This document shows positions 1 to 6,468 of a stretch of DNA of 10,209 nucleotides, piece after piece. Source of the DNA: Nitrospirota bacterium. GTDB lineage: Bacteria > Nitrospirota > Nitrospiria > Nitrospirales > NS-4. Every line of letters begins with the position of its first letter. Positions within the stretch are counted from its first letter, which is position 1. A program made the translations under genes and the position numbers. The notes under the pieces are model-generated. The model had not been told where the DNA came from. It ran no database searches and worked only from the letters and a program-made list of their open reading frames with translations. The DNA is taken from contig VBOK01000197.1 in the NCBI GenBank assembly GCA_005877565.1, forward strand, positions 1 through 10,209. Reading direction: 5' to 3'.

Positions 1-511
1 GTTTGGTCCGCCGCGGGAAATGGTACGTCTCGGGGAAGAGATACCCCTCCAACGTCCGACCCTCGATGCCCAGCGACTTCACAAAGGCAGGGTCCGCCAC
101 CAGGCGCGCGATGTCCGCTTCCTTCGCGATGCTCGCCTCCTCCAGCAACTTGCCGATCTGCTGGGCCGTGAGGCCTTCGGGAATCAAGACGCTGTATTGG
201 ATGACCTTGCCCTTGACCAGCGCGTTGAGGATCTCAACTGGCCGCATCGCCGTATGCAGGTCATACTCGCCCGGTTTGATCTTCCGCTCGGCGTCCTGGA
301 CCTTGCCCAGCAGCCGGAACCAGAACGGGCTCACGATCAGGCCCTTCTGCGCGAGCAGGTTGGCCACTTCCCTGAATGAGGCGCCTTCGAGGACCTCCAC
401 GACGTGATGAACTTCGGTCGCCTGGCTTGGCAGGGCCACGGCGCGATACCCGTAGGCGGCCACCGTGCCGACGAGCACGAGGGCTCCCACGAACGCGATC
501 GCCTGTCTCAC
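1..511 (-). CDS. mltG: Endolytic murein transglycosylase MltG, 5' part only
   Basis: The first 170 codons of a membrane-anchored endolytic transglycosylase (YceG/MltG family), which cleaves nascent glycan strands and terminates peptidoglycan polymerisation at the inner membrane. The frame was read from the reverse strand because the gene runs off the window. Residues about 4-21 form one hydrophobic anchor (AIAFVGALVLVGTVAAYGY). A LysM-like region follows (about 36-110), with the KPGEYDL turn and then IPEGLT. The family signature EGYLFPETY is at about 155-163. The catalytic Glu, which lies downstream in this family, is outside the window. The GTG start overlaps the alaS stop as GTGA, and a GGAAGG about 7 nt upstream can act as ribosome binding site, so translation is probably coupled to alaS. 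The identification is firm; whether the gene is intact cannot be seen. Confidence 0.93.
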   Translation of the reverse strand, partial: MRQAIAFVGALVLVGTVAAYGYRAVALPSQATEVHHVVEVLEGASFREVANLLAQKGLIVSPFWFRLLGKVQDAERKIKPGEYDLHTAMRPVEILNALVKGKVIQYSVLIPEGLTAQQIGKLLEEASIAKEADIARLVADPAFVKSLGIEGRTLEGYLFPETYHFPRRTK

Positions 512-3147
512 CCTCCCGCCTTCCGCTCTACCACCGTCACGGCCTGGGCCAGGGCCGCATCCAGCCGATCGATCTGTTTGCCCCCGGCCTGGGCCATCTC
601 CGGACGTCCCCCGCCAGTCCCGCCGATCTCCGCCGCCAGCGGCTTGATGAGCTCCCCCGCCGGAAACCGCGCCGCCAGGTCCTTCGTGACGGCTACCAGC
701 AGTGAGGCCTTGTCGTCCTTCACGGTACCCAGCGCGACGATCCCGGACTTGAGCTTGTCCCGCACTTGATCAGCGAGGCTTCGCAAGTCGTTCATCTCCA
801 GGCCGTCCACCCGCTGGATGTACACCGGCACGCCCGCCACCACGCGCGTCTCACCGCCGCCTCCAGTCCCGCCCGACGCTAACCGGGCCTTGAGCCTCTC
901 CAGTTCTTCTTCTTTCTCCTTCAGCGTCGTCACAAGCTTGCGGGCCTTGGTCACGACATCGGCCGGGTTGGTCTTGAGGAGGTCGGCCAGCGTGCGAAGC
1001 TCGGTTTCCCGCTGCTTCAGCAGCTCGTAGGCCCCTTCGCCCGTTTGCGCTTCGATCCGGCGCACGCCCGCGGCCACGCCGCCCTCCGAGACGAGCTTGA
1101 AGAGCCCGATCTCTCCGGTGTGGCGACAGTGGGTGCCGCCGCAGAGCTCCTTGCTGAACGCATTGATTTCGACGACGCGGACTTCCTCCCCGTACTTGTC
1201 GCCGAAGAAGGCGAGCGCGCCTTCCTGCATCGCTTCGGAGATGCCCATGATCTTCGTCTGCACCGGCGCGTCGGCTCGGATCCGCTCGTTGACGATGGCT
1301 TCCACCTCCTCCAGTTGGCCGGGCCGCACGGGAGCAAAATGTGTGAAGTCGAAGCGGAGGCGGTTGGGCGCCACCAGCGAGCCGTACTGCTTGACGTGCG
1401 GCCCCAGCACCTCCCGGAGCACCGCGTGCAGGAGGTGCGTGGCGGTGTGGTTGCGCGCCGCGCCAAACCGCAGGCGCGGGTCCACGTGCGCCCTCAGCCG
1501 ATCCCCTTCGCGGATCCGACCGCGCGTCACGACGCCCTGATGCAGGAACAAATCCGGCGCCGGCCTGGTCGTCTGTTTCACCTCAATCACTCCGTCCGGC
1601 CCGGTCAGAATTCCCTGATCGCCGACCTGCCCGCCGCCTTCCGCGTAGAACGGCGTGCGGTCCAGGGCGATTTCGATCTCGTCGCCTTCCACCGCTTCCT
1701 TGATACGCGCGTCCTGCTTGACGATGGCTTGGACAAAGCTCTCGGTCTCCAACTGGGAATAGCCCACGAACTGTGTCGGCGCCACGATTCCGCCGAGTTT
1801 GGAGTAGATCTCCTTGGTCTTGGCCGCGACAAAACCGGCGGACTTGCGCGCCCGCTCCCGCTGCTCATTGAGCGCTGCCAGAAAGCCCGCCTCGTCCACC
1901 GTCAATCCCTGGTCCTTTGCCGAATCGGCCGCCAGGTCGAGGGGAAAGCCGTAGGTGTCGTACAGCTTGAACAGCGCCTCGCCCGAGATCACCCGCTGAT
2001 TGGCCCGCTTCACCTCGGCGACGATCTCATCGAGCAGCCGCAGCCCCTTGTCCAGCGTGTCCAGGAACCGCTCTTCCTCAGCCTTGGTGACCCGATCGAT
2101 CGTGGCGCGGGCCCGCTCCAGCTCCGGGTAGGCCCCCTTCATCAAGTCGATGACGGGCGCTGTCAATCGGTACAAGAACGGCCCGTCGAGGCCCAAGCCC
2201 AGCAGCCGCCCGTAGCGACCGGCGCGGCGGAGGATGCGGCGCAGGACATAGCCACGACCTTCGTTCGACGGGAGGATGCCCTCCGCGATCAGGAACGCGA
2301 TGGCCCGCAGGTGGTCCGCGATGACGCACATCGCGCGGTCGTCGTCCGCCGACGCGCCGTACCGTTTGCGGGCCATCTCCCCGATCGCGCGGATGATCGG
2401 CTGGAACAGATCGGAATCATAGTTACTCGTCTTGCCCTGGACCACCGCTGCGAGACGCTCCAGACCCATGCCGGTGTCGATGCTGGGCTTGGGCAGCGGG
2501 TGGAGCGCGCCCTTCTCGTCCCGGTGGTACTGCATGAAGACCAGGTTCCAGAGCTCTATGACTCGGTCGCCTTCGCCGTTCGGGAACGGGTCACCGGGCA
2601 CGCCGGCTCCCTGGTCGTAATGGATTTCGGAGCAGGGCCCGCAGGGGCCGGTGTCCGCCATCTGCCAGAAGTTGTCCTGCTCCCCGCATTTGACGATGCG
2701 AGAGGCTGGGATCTTGATCTTCGTTGCCCAGACGGTGTAGGCCTCGTTGTCCTCCTTGTAGACCGTCACCCACAGCCGTTCCGGCGAAAGCTTGACGACG
2801 CGGGTCAGATATTCCCATGCCAGATCGATTGCCTCTTCCTTGAAGTAGTCGCCAAAGGAGAAGTTGCCGAGCATCTCGAAGAAGGTGTGGTGCCGGCCGG
2901 TGTGCCCGACGTTCTCGAGATCGTTGTGCTTGCCGCCGGCCCGGATGCATTTCTGCGAGGAGGCGGCCCGGGTGTAGGCGCGGTGCTCCTCTCCGAGGAA
3001 GACGCCCTTGAACTGGACCATGCCGGCGTTGGTGAAGAGCAGCGTGGGATCGGCCTGCGGAATCAGCGAGGAACTCGGGACAACGGCGTGGCCCTGCCCT
3101 TTGAAGTAGTCCAGGAAGCCTTGTCGTAAATCGTTCGCCGTCTGCAT
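508..3147 (-). CDS. alaS: Alanine--tRNA ligase (AlaRS)
   Basis: Cytoplasmic alanyl-tRNA synthetase of 879 aa, normal length for the family. It activates Ala, charges tRNA-Ala and edits Ser/Gly mischarging. The class II catalytic core is at about 1-240, with the HHTFFEMLGNFSFGDYF segment at about 86-102 and the motif 3 region GMGLERL at about 226-232. A tRNA-recognition helical region follows. The editing domain has the zinc-type residues His567 and His571 (HTATH) and Cys669 and His673 (CGGTHCRH). A coiled coil runs at about 705-756, then a Gly-rich linker at 759-765, then a C-terminal DHHA1 domain ending in GGTGGGRPEMAQAGG (about 842-856). The ATG start has GGGTGA a few bases upstream. The gap from recX is 13 bp, and the stop overlaps the mltG start. 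alaS downstream of recA-recX is a widely conserved arrangement. All expected motifs are present. Confidence 0.98.
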   Translation of the reverse strand: MQTANDLRQGFLDYFKGQGHAVVPSSSLIPQADPTLLFTNAGMVQFKGVFLGEEHRAYTRAASSQKCIRAGGKHNDLENVGHTGRHHTFFEMLGNFSFGDYFKEEAIDLAWEYLTRVVKLSPERLWVTVYKEDNEAYTVWATKIKIPASRIVKCGEQDNFWQMADTGPCGPCSEIHYDQGAGVPGDPFPNGEGDRVIELWNLVFMQYHRDEKGALHPLPKPSIDTGMGLERLAAVVQGKTSNYDSDLFQPIIRAIGEMARKRYGASADDDRAMCVIADHLRAIAFLIAEGILPSNEGRGYVLRRILRRAGRYGRLLGLGLDGPFLYRLTAPVIDLMKGAYPELERARATIDRVTKAEEERFLDTLDKGLRLLDEIVAEVKRANQRVISGEALFKLYDTYGFPLDLAADSAKDQGLTVDEAGFLAALNEQRERARKSAGFVAAKTKEIYSKLGGIVAPTQFVGYSQLETESFVQAIVKQDARIKEAVEGDEIEIALDRTPFYAEGGGQVGDQGILTGPDGVIEVKQTTRPAPDLFLHQGVVTRGRIREGDRLRAHVDPRLRFGAARNHTATHLLHAVLREVLGPHVKQYGSLVAPNRLRFDFTHFAPVRPGQLEEVEAIVNERIRADAPVQTKIMGISEAMQEGALAFFGDKYGEEVRVVEINAFSKELCGGTHCRHTGEIGLFKLVSEGGVAAGVRRIEAQTGEGAYELLKQRETELRTLADLLKTNPADVVTKARKLVTTLKEKEEELERLKARLASGGTGGGGETRVVAGVPVYIQRVDGLEMNDLRSLADQVRDKLKSGIVALGTVKDDKASLLVAVTKDLAARFPAGELIKPLAAEIGGTGGGRPEMAQAGGKQIDRLDAALAQAVTVVERKAGG

Positions 3148-3160
3148 GGATCACCCAGAA

Positions 3161-3649
3161 TCATGAAGGGTTCGCCGTGACTCCGAGCACGCTCTCGCTG
3201 ACGTCGGCGGAGAACCCGCGCCCCCGGAGCAGACCCTCCCGCCGGCGGCCCTCCCGGACCGGGTCGCTGAACCGGCGCGGCAGGGACTTGAGAAACCGCT
3301 GCGCCACGTCCTCGTCCGAAAGCCCGCCATACGCGTGCTCCACCGCCCGGGCCACTGCTCCGGCGGAAAACCCCCGCGCCTCAAGCTCGGCTGCCAAGGC
3401 CTCCCGCGCCATCGGACGGCGGGCCAACCGGGCCTCCGCCACGCGGAGCGCGACCGCCTTGTCGTCGACATAGCCCAGCCGCTGCAGAGTGCGGAGCGCG
3501 CGGCGCATCGCGGTGCCGGAAAACCCGCGGCCGGCCAAGTAACGTTGGACCTGGGCCGCGCTCCGGTCCCCTCGCGCCAGATACCGGACCGCTGCCGCAA
3601 TAGGATCAGCTCTAGGAGACGACCTTGCCGGTCGGCGAGCGCTTGTCAT
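3161..3649 (-). CDS. recX: Regulatory protein RecX
   Basis: Small helical protein of the RecX family, 162 aa from the chosen start. RecX binds RecA filaments and modulates strand exchange and ATPase activity. Evidence: repeated three-helix RecX units, including AAVRYLARGDRSAAQVQRYL and GFSGTAMRRALRTLQRLGYV then DDKAVALRVAEARL, an Arg-rich composition, and position immediately after recA. The ATG at 3649 lies inside the 3' end of recA (38 nt overlap in another frame), which suggests translational coupling. A TTG at 3667 would add six residues (MPRSVP) and cannot be excluded. The C-terminus ends 13 bp before alaS. RecX proteins diverge quickly, so the call rests on domain pattern plus synteny, which agree. 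Confidence 0.93.
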   Translation of the reverse strand: MTSARRPARSSPRADPIAAAVRYLARGDRSAAQVQRYLAGRGFSGTAMRRALRTLQRLGYVDDKAVALRVAEARLARRPMAREALAAELEARGFSAGAVARAVEHAYGGLSDEDVAQRFLKSLPRRFSDPVREGRRREGLLRGRGFSADVSESVLGVTANPS

Positions 3650-4691
3650 CGGGACGCTTCTCGGCAACCGGCCGGGCGTGCCCCGCGGCCTTGGCGCCCA
3701 CGCCGGCGACCTCGCGGATCTTGACCTCGATCTCGCGCGCGACGGCCGGATGGGCCTTGAGATAGTCCCGTGCCGCCTCGCGCCCCTGGCCGATCCGCTC
3801 GCCTCCGTAGGAGAACCAGGCCCCGCTCTTGTCGACGATCTTCCGGTCCACGCCGAGATCGATCAGCTCGCCGGCCTTGGAGACCCCCTCGGCGAACAGC
3901 ACGTCGAACTCGGCCTGCTTGAACGGCGGCGCCATCTTGTTCTTCACCACCTTCACACGGACCCGGCTGCCCATGACGTCCTGAGCGTCCTTAATGGACT
4001 CGATCCGGCGGATGTCGAGCCGGACCGAGGCGTAGAACTTGAGCGCGTTCCCGCCGGTGGTCGTCTCGGGGTTGCCGAACATGACGCCGATCTTCATGCG
4101 GATCTGGTTGATGAACACCACGGTGGTCTGCGAGCGGGAGATCGACGAGGTCAGCTTCCGGAGCGCCTGGGACATGAGCCGCGCCTGCAGGCCCATGTGG
4201 GCATCTCCCATCTCCCCTTCGAGCTCGGCGCGGGGCACGAGCGCGGCCACCGAATCGATCACGATGATGTCCACGGCGCCGCTCCGGACGAGGGTTTCCG
4301 TGATCTCCAGCGCCTGCTCGCCGGTATCCGGCTGCGACACCAGCAGGTCGGCGGTGTTGACGCCCAGCTTCTCCGCATAGGTCAGGTCCAGCGCATGCTC
4401 CGCATCGATGAAGGCGGCCGTGCCGCCGGCCTTCTGCGCCTCCGCGATCGTGTGTAGCATGAGCGTGGTCTTCCCGGACGATTCCGGGCCGAAGATCTCA
4501 ATGACGCGGCCGCGGGGCAGCCCGCCCGTGCCTAGCGCCAGATCCAGGCCCAGCGAGCCTGATGGGATGACCGGCACGTCCGGAGGGGCTTCGGCGGCCC
4601 CCAGCTTCATGATGGATCCTTTGCCGAACTGCTTTTCGATCTGGGCAATCGCCAGTTCCATGGCGCGCTTCTTTTCTTCCCGCTCGGCCAT
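3612..4691 (-). CDS. recA: Recombinase RecA
   Basis: ATP-dependent strand-exchange protein that forms filaments on ssDNA, drives homologous recombination and triggers LexA-type self-cleavage. It is 359 aa from ATG 4691, chosen because AAGGAG lies 6 nt upstream; a TTG at 4724 would add 11 unlikely residues. In order: N-terminal helix (EEKKRAMELAIAQIEKQFG), Walker A GPESSGKT (68-75), catalytic Glu98 in DAEHALD, Walker B IIVIDSVAAL (142-151), Gln196 in NQIR, the L2 DNA-binding loop NPETTTGGNALKFYASVR (208-224), and a C-terminal domain with a charged tail. No LexA-like palindrome was seen in the 42 bp between thpR and recA, so transcription probably comes from upstream. The gene appears intact. 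Confidence 0.98.
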   Translation of the reverse strand: MAEREEKKRAMELAIAQIEKQFGKGSIMKLGAAEAPPDVPVIPSGSLGLDLALGTGGLPRGRVIEIFGPESSGKTTLMLHTIAEAQKAGGTAAFIDAEHALDLTYAEKLGVNTADLLVSQPDTGEQALEITETLVRSGAVDIIVIDSVAALVPRAELEGEMGDAHMGLQARLMSQALRKLTSSISRSQTTVVFINQIRMKIGVMFGNPETTTGGNALKFYASVRLDIRRIESIKDAQDVMGSRVRVKVVKNKMAPPFKQAEFDVLFAEGVSKAGELIDLGVDRKIVDKSGAWFSYGGERIGQGREAARDYLKAHPAVAREIEVKIREVAGVGAKAAGHARPVAEKRPDDKRSPTGKVVS

Positions 4692-4733
4692 CGCGTTCTC
4701 CTTTTCGATGCTGATCGGTGCCAAAGTGCTCGA

Positions 4734-5348
4734 TTATACTCCAGCGCCGAAGGGCACTTCCACCAAGGTTGTATAGACGGCGCCGCTCGGACGGAGCTCA
4801 CTCTTGATGAGTTCCACCGAGGACGCCGCGAACTCTCCCACGACGCGGTTCTGCTGGGCGGTGAGGACCGGCTCCAGCGCCCCCGCCTCCACGCGATCAC
4901 GAATGCGGGCCAGGGTCAGATGGGGCGTGAAGGCGCGGGCCTCCTTCGCGAACCCGAGACCCGCCACGCCGTCCTCCACGGCCGCCTGAAGGCGCTGCAG
5001 TTCCGCCATGTCGTCGTGGCTCCCGTGCAGTCCCAGCCAGATCACGCGGGGCGCGCGCGGATTCGGAAAGGCGCCCAGCCCACGGGCTTCCAGCGTGAAG
5101 GGGCGGGCCGGCGCGGCCGCTTTGTGTAGGATCTCTCGCAAGGCTTCCACCTGCGTCTCCTGGATGTCTCCCAAAAACTTGAGCGTCAGATGGATGCCCT
5201 CGGGCTGGGTCCATCCGACCTTGCCGATCTTGACAGCCTTGCCTCCCCGTCCCGAACCGGAGACCTCCCGTTTCAACTCTGCCTGCACACTTCCTATCTG
5301 ACGCTTCATCTCGTCGGAAAGTTGAATGGCGATGAAGGCCCGGATCAT
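4734..5348 (-). CDS. thpR: RNA 2',3'-cyclic 3'-phosphodiesterase (LigT/ThpR)
   Basis: A 204-aa member of the 2H phosphoesterase superfamily. These cytoplasmic enzymes hydrolyse 2',3'-cyclic phosphate ends of RNA to 2'-phosphate. The two catalytic H-x-T/S-x motifs are visible: HLTL at residues 53-56, followed by KFLG, and HLTL at 143-146, preceded by AFTP. The N-terminal MIRAFIAIQLSDE is typical of the family. A basic, Gly-rich insert (about 29-42, GSGRGGKAVK) precedes the first motif and is longer than in many homologues. The ATG follows a run of A residues and has no convincing Shine-Dalgarno sequence. cinA-thpR-recA is a common order, but here cinA is separated from thpR by about 1.1 kb of toxin-antitoxin sequence. 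The stop lies 42 bp before recA. Confidence 0.94.
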   Translation of the reverse strand: MIRAFIAIQLSDEMKRQIGSVQAELKREVSGSGRGGKAVKIGKVGWTQPEGIHLTLKFLGDIQETQVEALREILHKAAAPARPFTLEARGLGAFPNPRAPRVIWLGLHGSHDDMAELQRLQAAVEDGVAGLGFAKEARAFTPHLTLARIRDRVEAGALEPVLTAQQNRVVGEFAASSVELIKSELRPSGAVYTTLVEVPFGAGV

Positions 5349-5360
5349 TTTTTTATGGGT

Positions 5361-5606
5361 CTACCCTTTCTTTCCCCTCGCCCCTGGCGGGAGCAAGGGA
5401 AGAATAGCGATGGCCTGAGGCCCGCGTTTCTCGGCCTTGCTCCTTAGCTTTTCGATGATGGCTGGATCGAGAAAAATCGAGGTCGGCATCTGCCGGGTCT
5501 TGGGGCGCACGACGACCGCAGCTTTGCTCCGGGCAATGTCATGGCCCAAGTCCCTCGTTTCGAATTCCTTTAGTTGCGTGTCTTTATTCTTTCGACGACG
5601 TCGCAC
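5361..5606 (-). CDS. Orphan CopG/BrnA-like antitoxin, probably C-terminally truncated
   Basis: An 81-aa basic protein. Residues 12-62 resemble the CopG/BrnA type of ribbon-helix-helix antitoxin: LKEFETRDLGHDIA, then VVVRPKTRQMPTSIFLDPAIIEKLRSKAEKRG. In that family the KAEKRG helix is normally followed by a short turn and the second DNA-binding helix (G-x-x-x-Q-x-L type). Here it changes at about residue 63 to a Pro/Gly-rich tail (LPPGARGKKG). That tail is encoded by a REP-like repeat, so the fold is probably damaged. The start is GTG at 5606, with an in-frame stop just upstream and no clear ribosome binding site. No toxin gene lies beside it. A palindrome 6 bp upstream suggests former autoregulation. 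It may be a remnant or still a repressor. Family assignment is by motif only. Confidence 0.6.
   Translation of the reverse strand: MRRRRKNKDTQLKEFETRDLGHDIARSKAAVVVRPKTRQMPTSIFLDPAIIEKLRSKAEKRGPQAIAILPLLPPGARGKKG
5372..5393. repeat. REP-like GC-rich repeat, copy 1 (partial)
   Basis: A 22-bp stretch (TTCCCCTCGCCCCT followed by GGCGGGAG) that matches 9965-9986 at 20 of 22 positions. It lacks the longer second arm of that copy. It lies across the 3' end of the antitoxin-like gene and encodes its Pro/Gly-rich tail. Confidence 0.6.
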
Positions 5607-5611
5607 GCCAT

Positions 5612-5626
5612 AGCTATATCATAGCT
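5612..5626. promoter_or_regulatory. Palindromic putative operator upstream of the orphan antitoxin
   Basis: Perfect inverted repeat: AGCTAT and ATAGCT separated by 3 bp. It begins 6 bp upstream of the GTG start at 5606. On the minus strand it contains a TATAGC -10-like hexamer with a weak TTGCTC 17 bp upstream, so a repressor bound here would cover the promoter. This position is typical of autoregulated antitoxin operators. Binding is inferred. Confidence 0.5.
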
Positions 5627-5661
5627 GTTTATGTCGAGCAAGTGGAACGATGCCCATTATC

Positions 5662-5697
5662 CAGGTTGGACACCGTGCGGAGGGAAAAGATAAAAAC
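5662..5697. repeat. 36-bp direct repeat, copy A (downstream of vapC)
   Basis: A perfect 36-bp copy of 6433-6468 in the same orientation. On the plus strand it begins CAGGTTGGACACC and ends AAAAGATAAAAAC. Identity stops abruptly at both ends (5661 C versus 6432 T; 5698 C versus 6469 T). It ends 3 bp from the vapC stop codon. Together the two copies exactly bracket the vapBC module. Confidence 0.95.
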
Positions 5698-5700
5698 CGT

Positions 5701-6129
5701 TTAAGCGCGTGGGGTGTCCTCGACCCAGACCAGACTTTCCGCAAAGGGGCCGGCCTTGAGTTGGTTGTAGAGCTTGAGATCGGCTGTCACTAATGGACAT
5801 TCCGCGCTGGCGGCTAGAGCCAGGTACAAGCTGTCGTAGAAACTCCGGCGGTAGCGTTCCGCCAGACCCCACGCGGTGGACATCAACGCCCGGGACGCAA
5901 ATGTCTGCACAGGGTAACGGCGAAAATCCTGCAAGAGGTCGCCGGCCGCATGACCCGGAACCTCGCCACGGCGCCACTTTTTCCATATGACATTTCCGAC
6001 TTCGGCCCAAATGAGGTCGGGAGCCAGCAGTTCATGGTTCGGGCTCAGTATTCGGCGGGCCGCGTCGGCATGGCCTTCCGGTACGAGCCATTTCACCGCC
6101 ACGCTGGCATCCACGACAAGGCGGGTCAC
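5701..6129 (-). CDS. vapC: PIN-domain toxin, VapC/FitB type
   Basis: A 142-aa PIN-domain protein, the usual length for VapC toxins. These are Mg-dependent ribonucleases that cut tRNA or rRNA until bound by their antitoxin. The four acidic active-site positions are present: Asp7 (LVVDASVAVKW), Glu43 (DLIWAEVGNVIWK), Asp99 (SFYDSLYLALA) and Asp117 (LVTADLKL). The ATG overlaps the antitoxin stop by 4 bp (ATGA), so the pair is translationally coupled. The gene ends 3 bp before a 36-bp direct repeat. With all catalytic acids intact it is probably active. The RNA target cannot be read from sequence. No terminator is apparent after it, so its transcript may continue towards thpR and recA. Confidence 0.92.
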   Translation of the reverse strand: MTRLVVDASVAVKWLVPEGHADAARRILSPNHELLAPDLIWAEVGNVIWKKWRRGEVPGHAAGDLLQDFRRYPVQTFASRALMSTAWGLAERYRRSFYDSLYLALAASAECPLVTADLKLYNQLKAGPFAESLVWVEDTPRA

Positions 6130-6356
6130 CGCTCCCGGTCATCCCGAATCAATTTCGCGCTATCGCTGAACTTGCGGCCCTTGAAGTATTTCTGCCATTT
6201 CTCCGACACGGCCCTCGCTTCGCTCACGCTCATGGGCGTGGCTTCTTCCAGGATCGCTTTGACCTCTCCCTGCAACGACCGCCCGTGCTGCTTGGCGCGG
6301 GACTTGAGCCGTTCCACGATGTCCGAGTCCAAGTCTCTGACAAGTATGTGGGGCAT
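6126..6356 (-). CDS. vapB: Ribbon-helix-helix antitoxin, VapB/FitA type
   Basis: A 76-aa antitoxin partner of the PIN toxin. The N-terminal half (MPHILVRDLDSDIVERLKSR, then AKQHGRSLQGEVKAILEEA) fits the FitA-like ribbon-helix-helix DNA-binding fold: a short strand, a helix, the GRSLQGE turn and a second helix. The C-terminal half (SEARAVSEKWQKYFKGRKFSDS, then AKLIRDDRER) is charged and would be the toxin-binding tail. The ATG start is supported by AGGAG 6 nt upstream. Its stop overlaps the vapC start by 4 bp. A promoter and palindromic operator lie 23 bp upstream, as expected for autorepression by the antitoxin-toxin complex. Confidence 0.9.
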   Translation of the reverse strand: MPHILVRDLDSDIVERLKSRAKQHGRSLQGEVKAILEEATPMSVSEARAVSEKWQKYFKGRKFSDSAKLIRDDRER

Positions 6357-6378
6357 GGCTCTCTCCTCTCAGTTACGC

Positions 6379-6419
6379 GGTGCTATCAAAATGATAGCAC
6401 CCTTCAAATCTTCAGGCAA
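6379..6419 (-). promoter_or_regulatory. vapBC promoter with palindromic operator
   Basis: Reading the minus strand, a -35 TTGCCT (6414-6419) and a -10 TATCAT (6391-6396) are separated by 17 bp. They match consensus at 4/6 and 5/6 positions. The -10 lies within a perfect inverted repeat at 6379-6401, with arms GGTGCTATCA and TGATAGCACC around AAA. A repressor on the palindrome would block RNA polymerase, which fits ribbon-helix-helix antitoxin autoregulation. Position and symmetry are seen; binding is inferred. Confidence 0.78.
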
Positions 6420-6432
6420 GCCCCCTGTCACT

Positions 6433-6468
6433 CAGGTTGGACACCGTGCGGAGGGAAAAGATAAAAAC
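6433..6468. repeat. 36-bp direct repeat, copy B (at the cinA stop)
   Basis: Identical over 36 bp to 5662-5697, same orientation, start-to-start distance 771 bp. Its last base is the final base of the cinA stop codon (TAG, complement of 6468-6470), and its other end lies 13 bp from the vapBC -35 hexamer. It forms the outer edge of the vapBC module on the cinA side. Confidence 0.95.

Noticed and set aside
1045..3129. A 694-codon open frame on the plus strand opposite alaS
   Set aside because: It is the antisense shadow of a clearly conserved AlaRS gene in high-GC DNA, where stop codons are rare. It has no recognisable domain, and its Asp/Arg/His-rich composition is typical of such shadows.
4692..4733. 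SOS (LexA) box in front of recA
   Set aside because: No palindromic LexA-type site is visible in the short thpR-recA gap.
5662..6468. CRISPR repeat pair (36 bp, beginning GTTT on the minus strand)
   Set aside because: There are only two copies, separated by 735 bp that hold a gene pair. No spacer-sized unit or cas gene is present.
5662..6468. Integron attC sites flanking a cassette
   Set aside because: The repeat contains GTTGGAC, which fits the 7-base GTTRRRY core, but no paired RYYYAAC core was found at attC spacing. The match is short enough to be chance.
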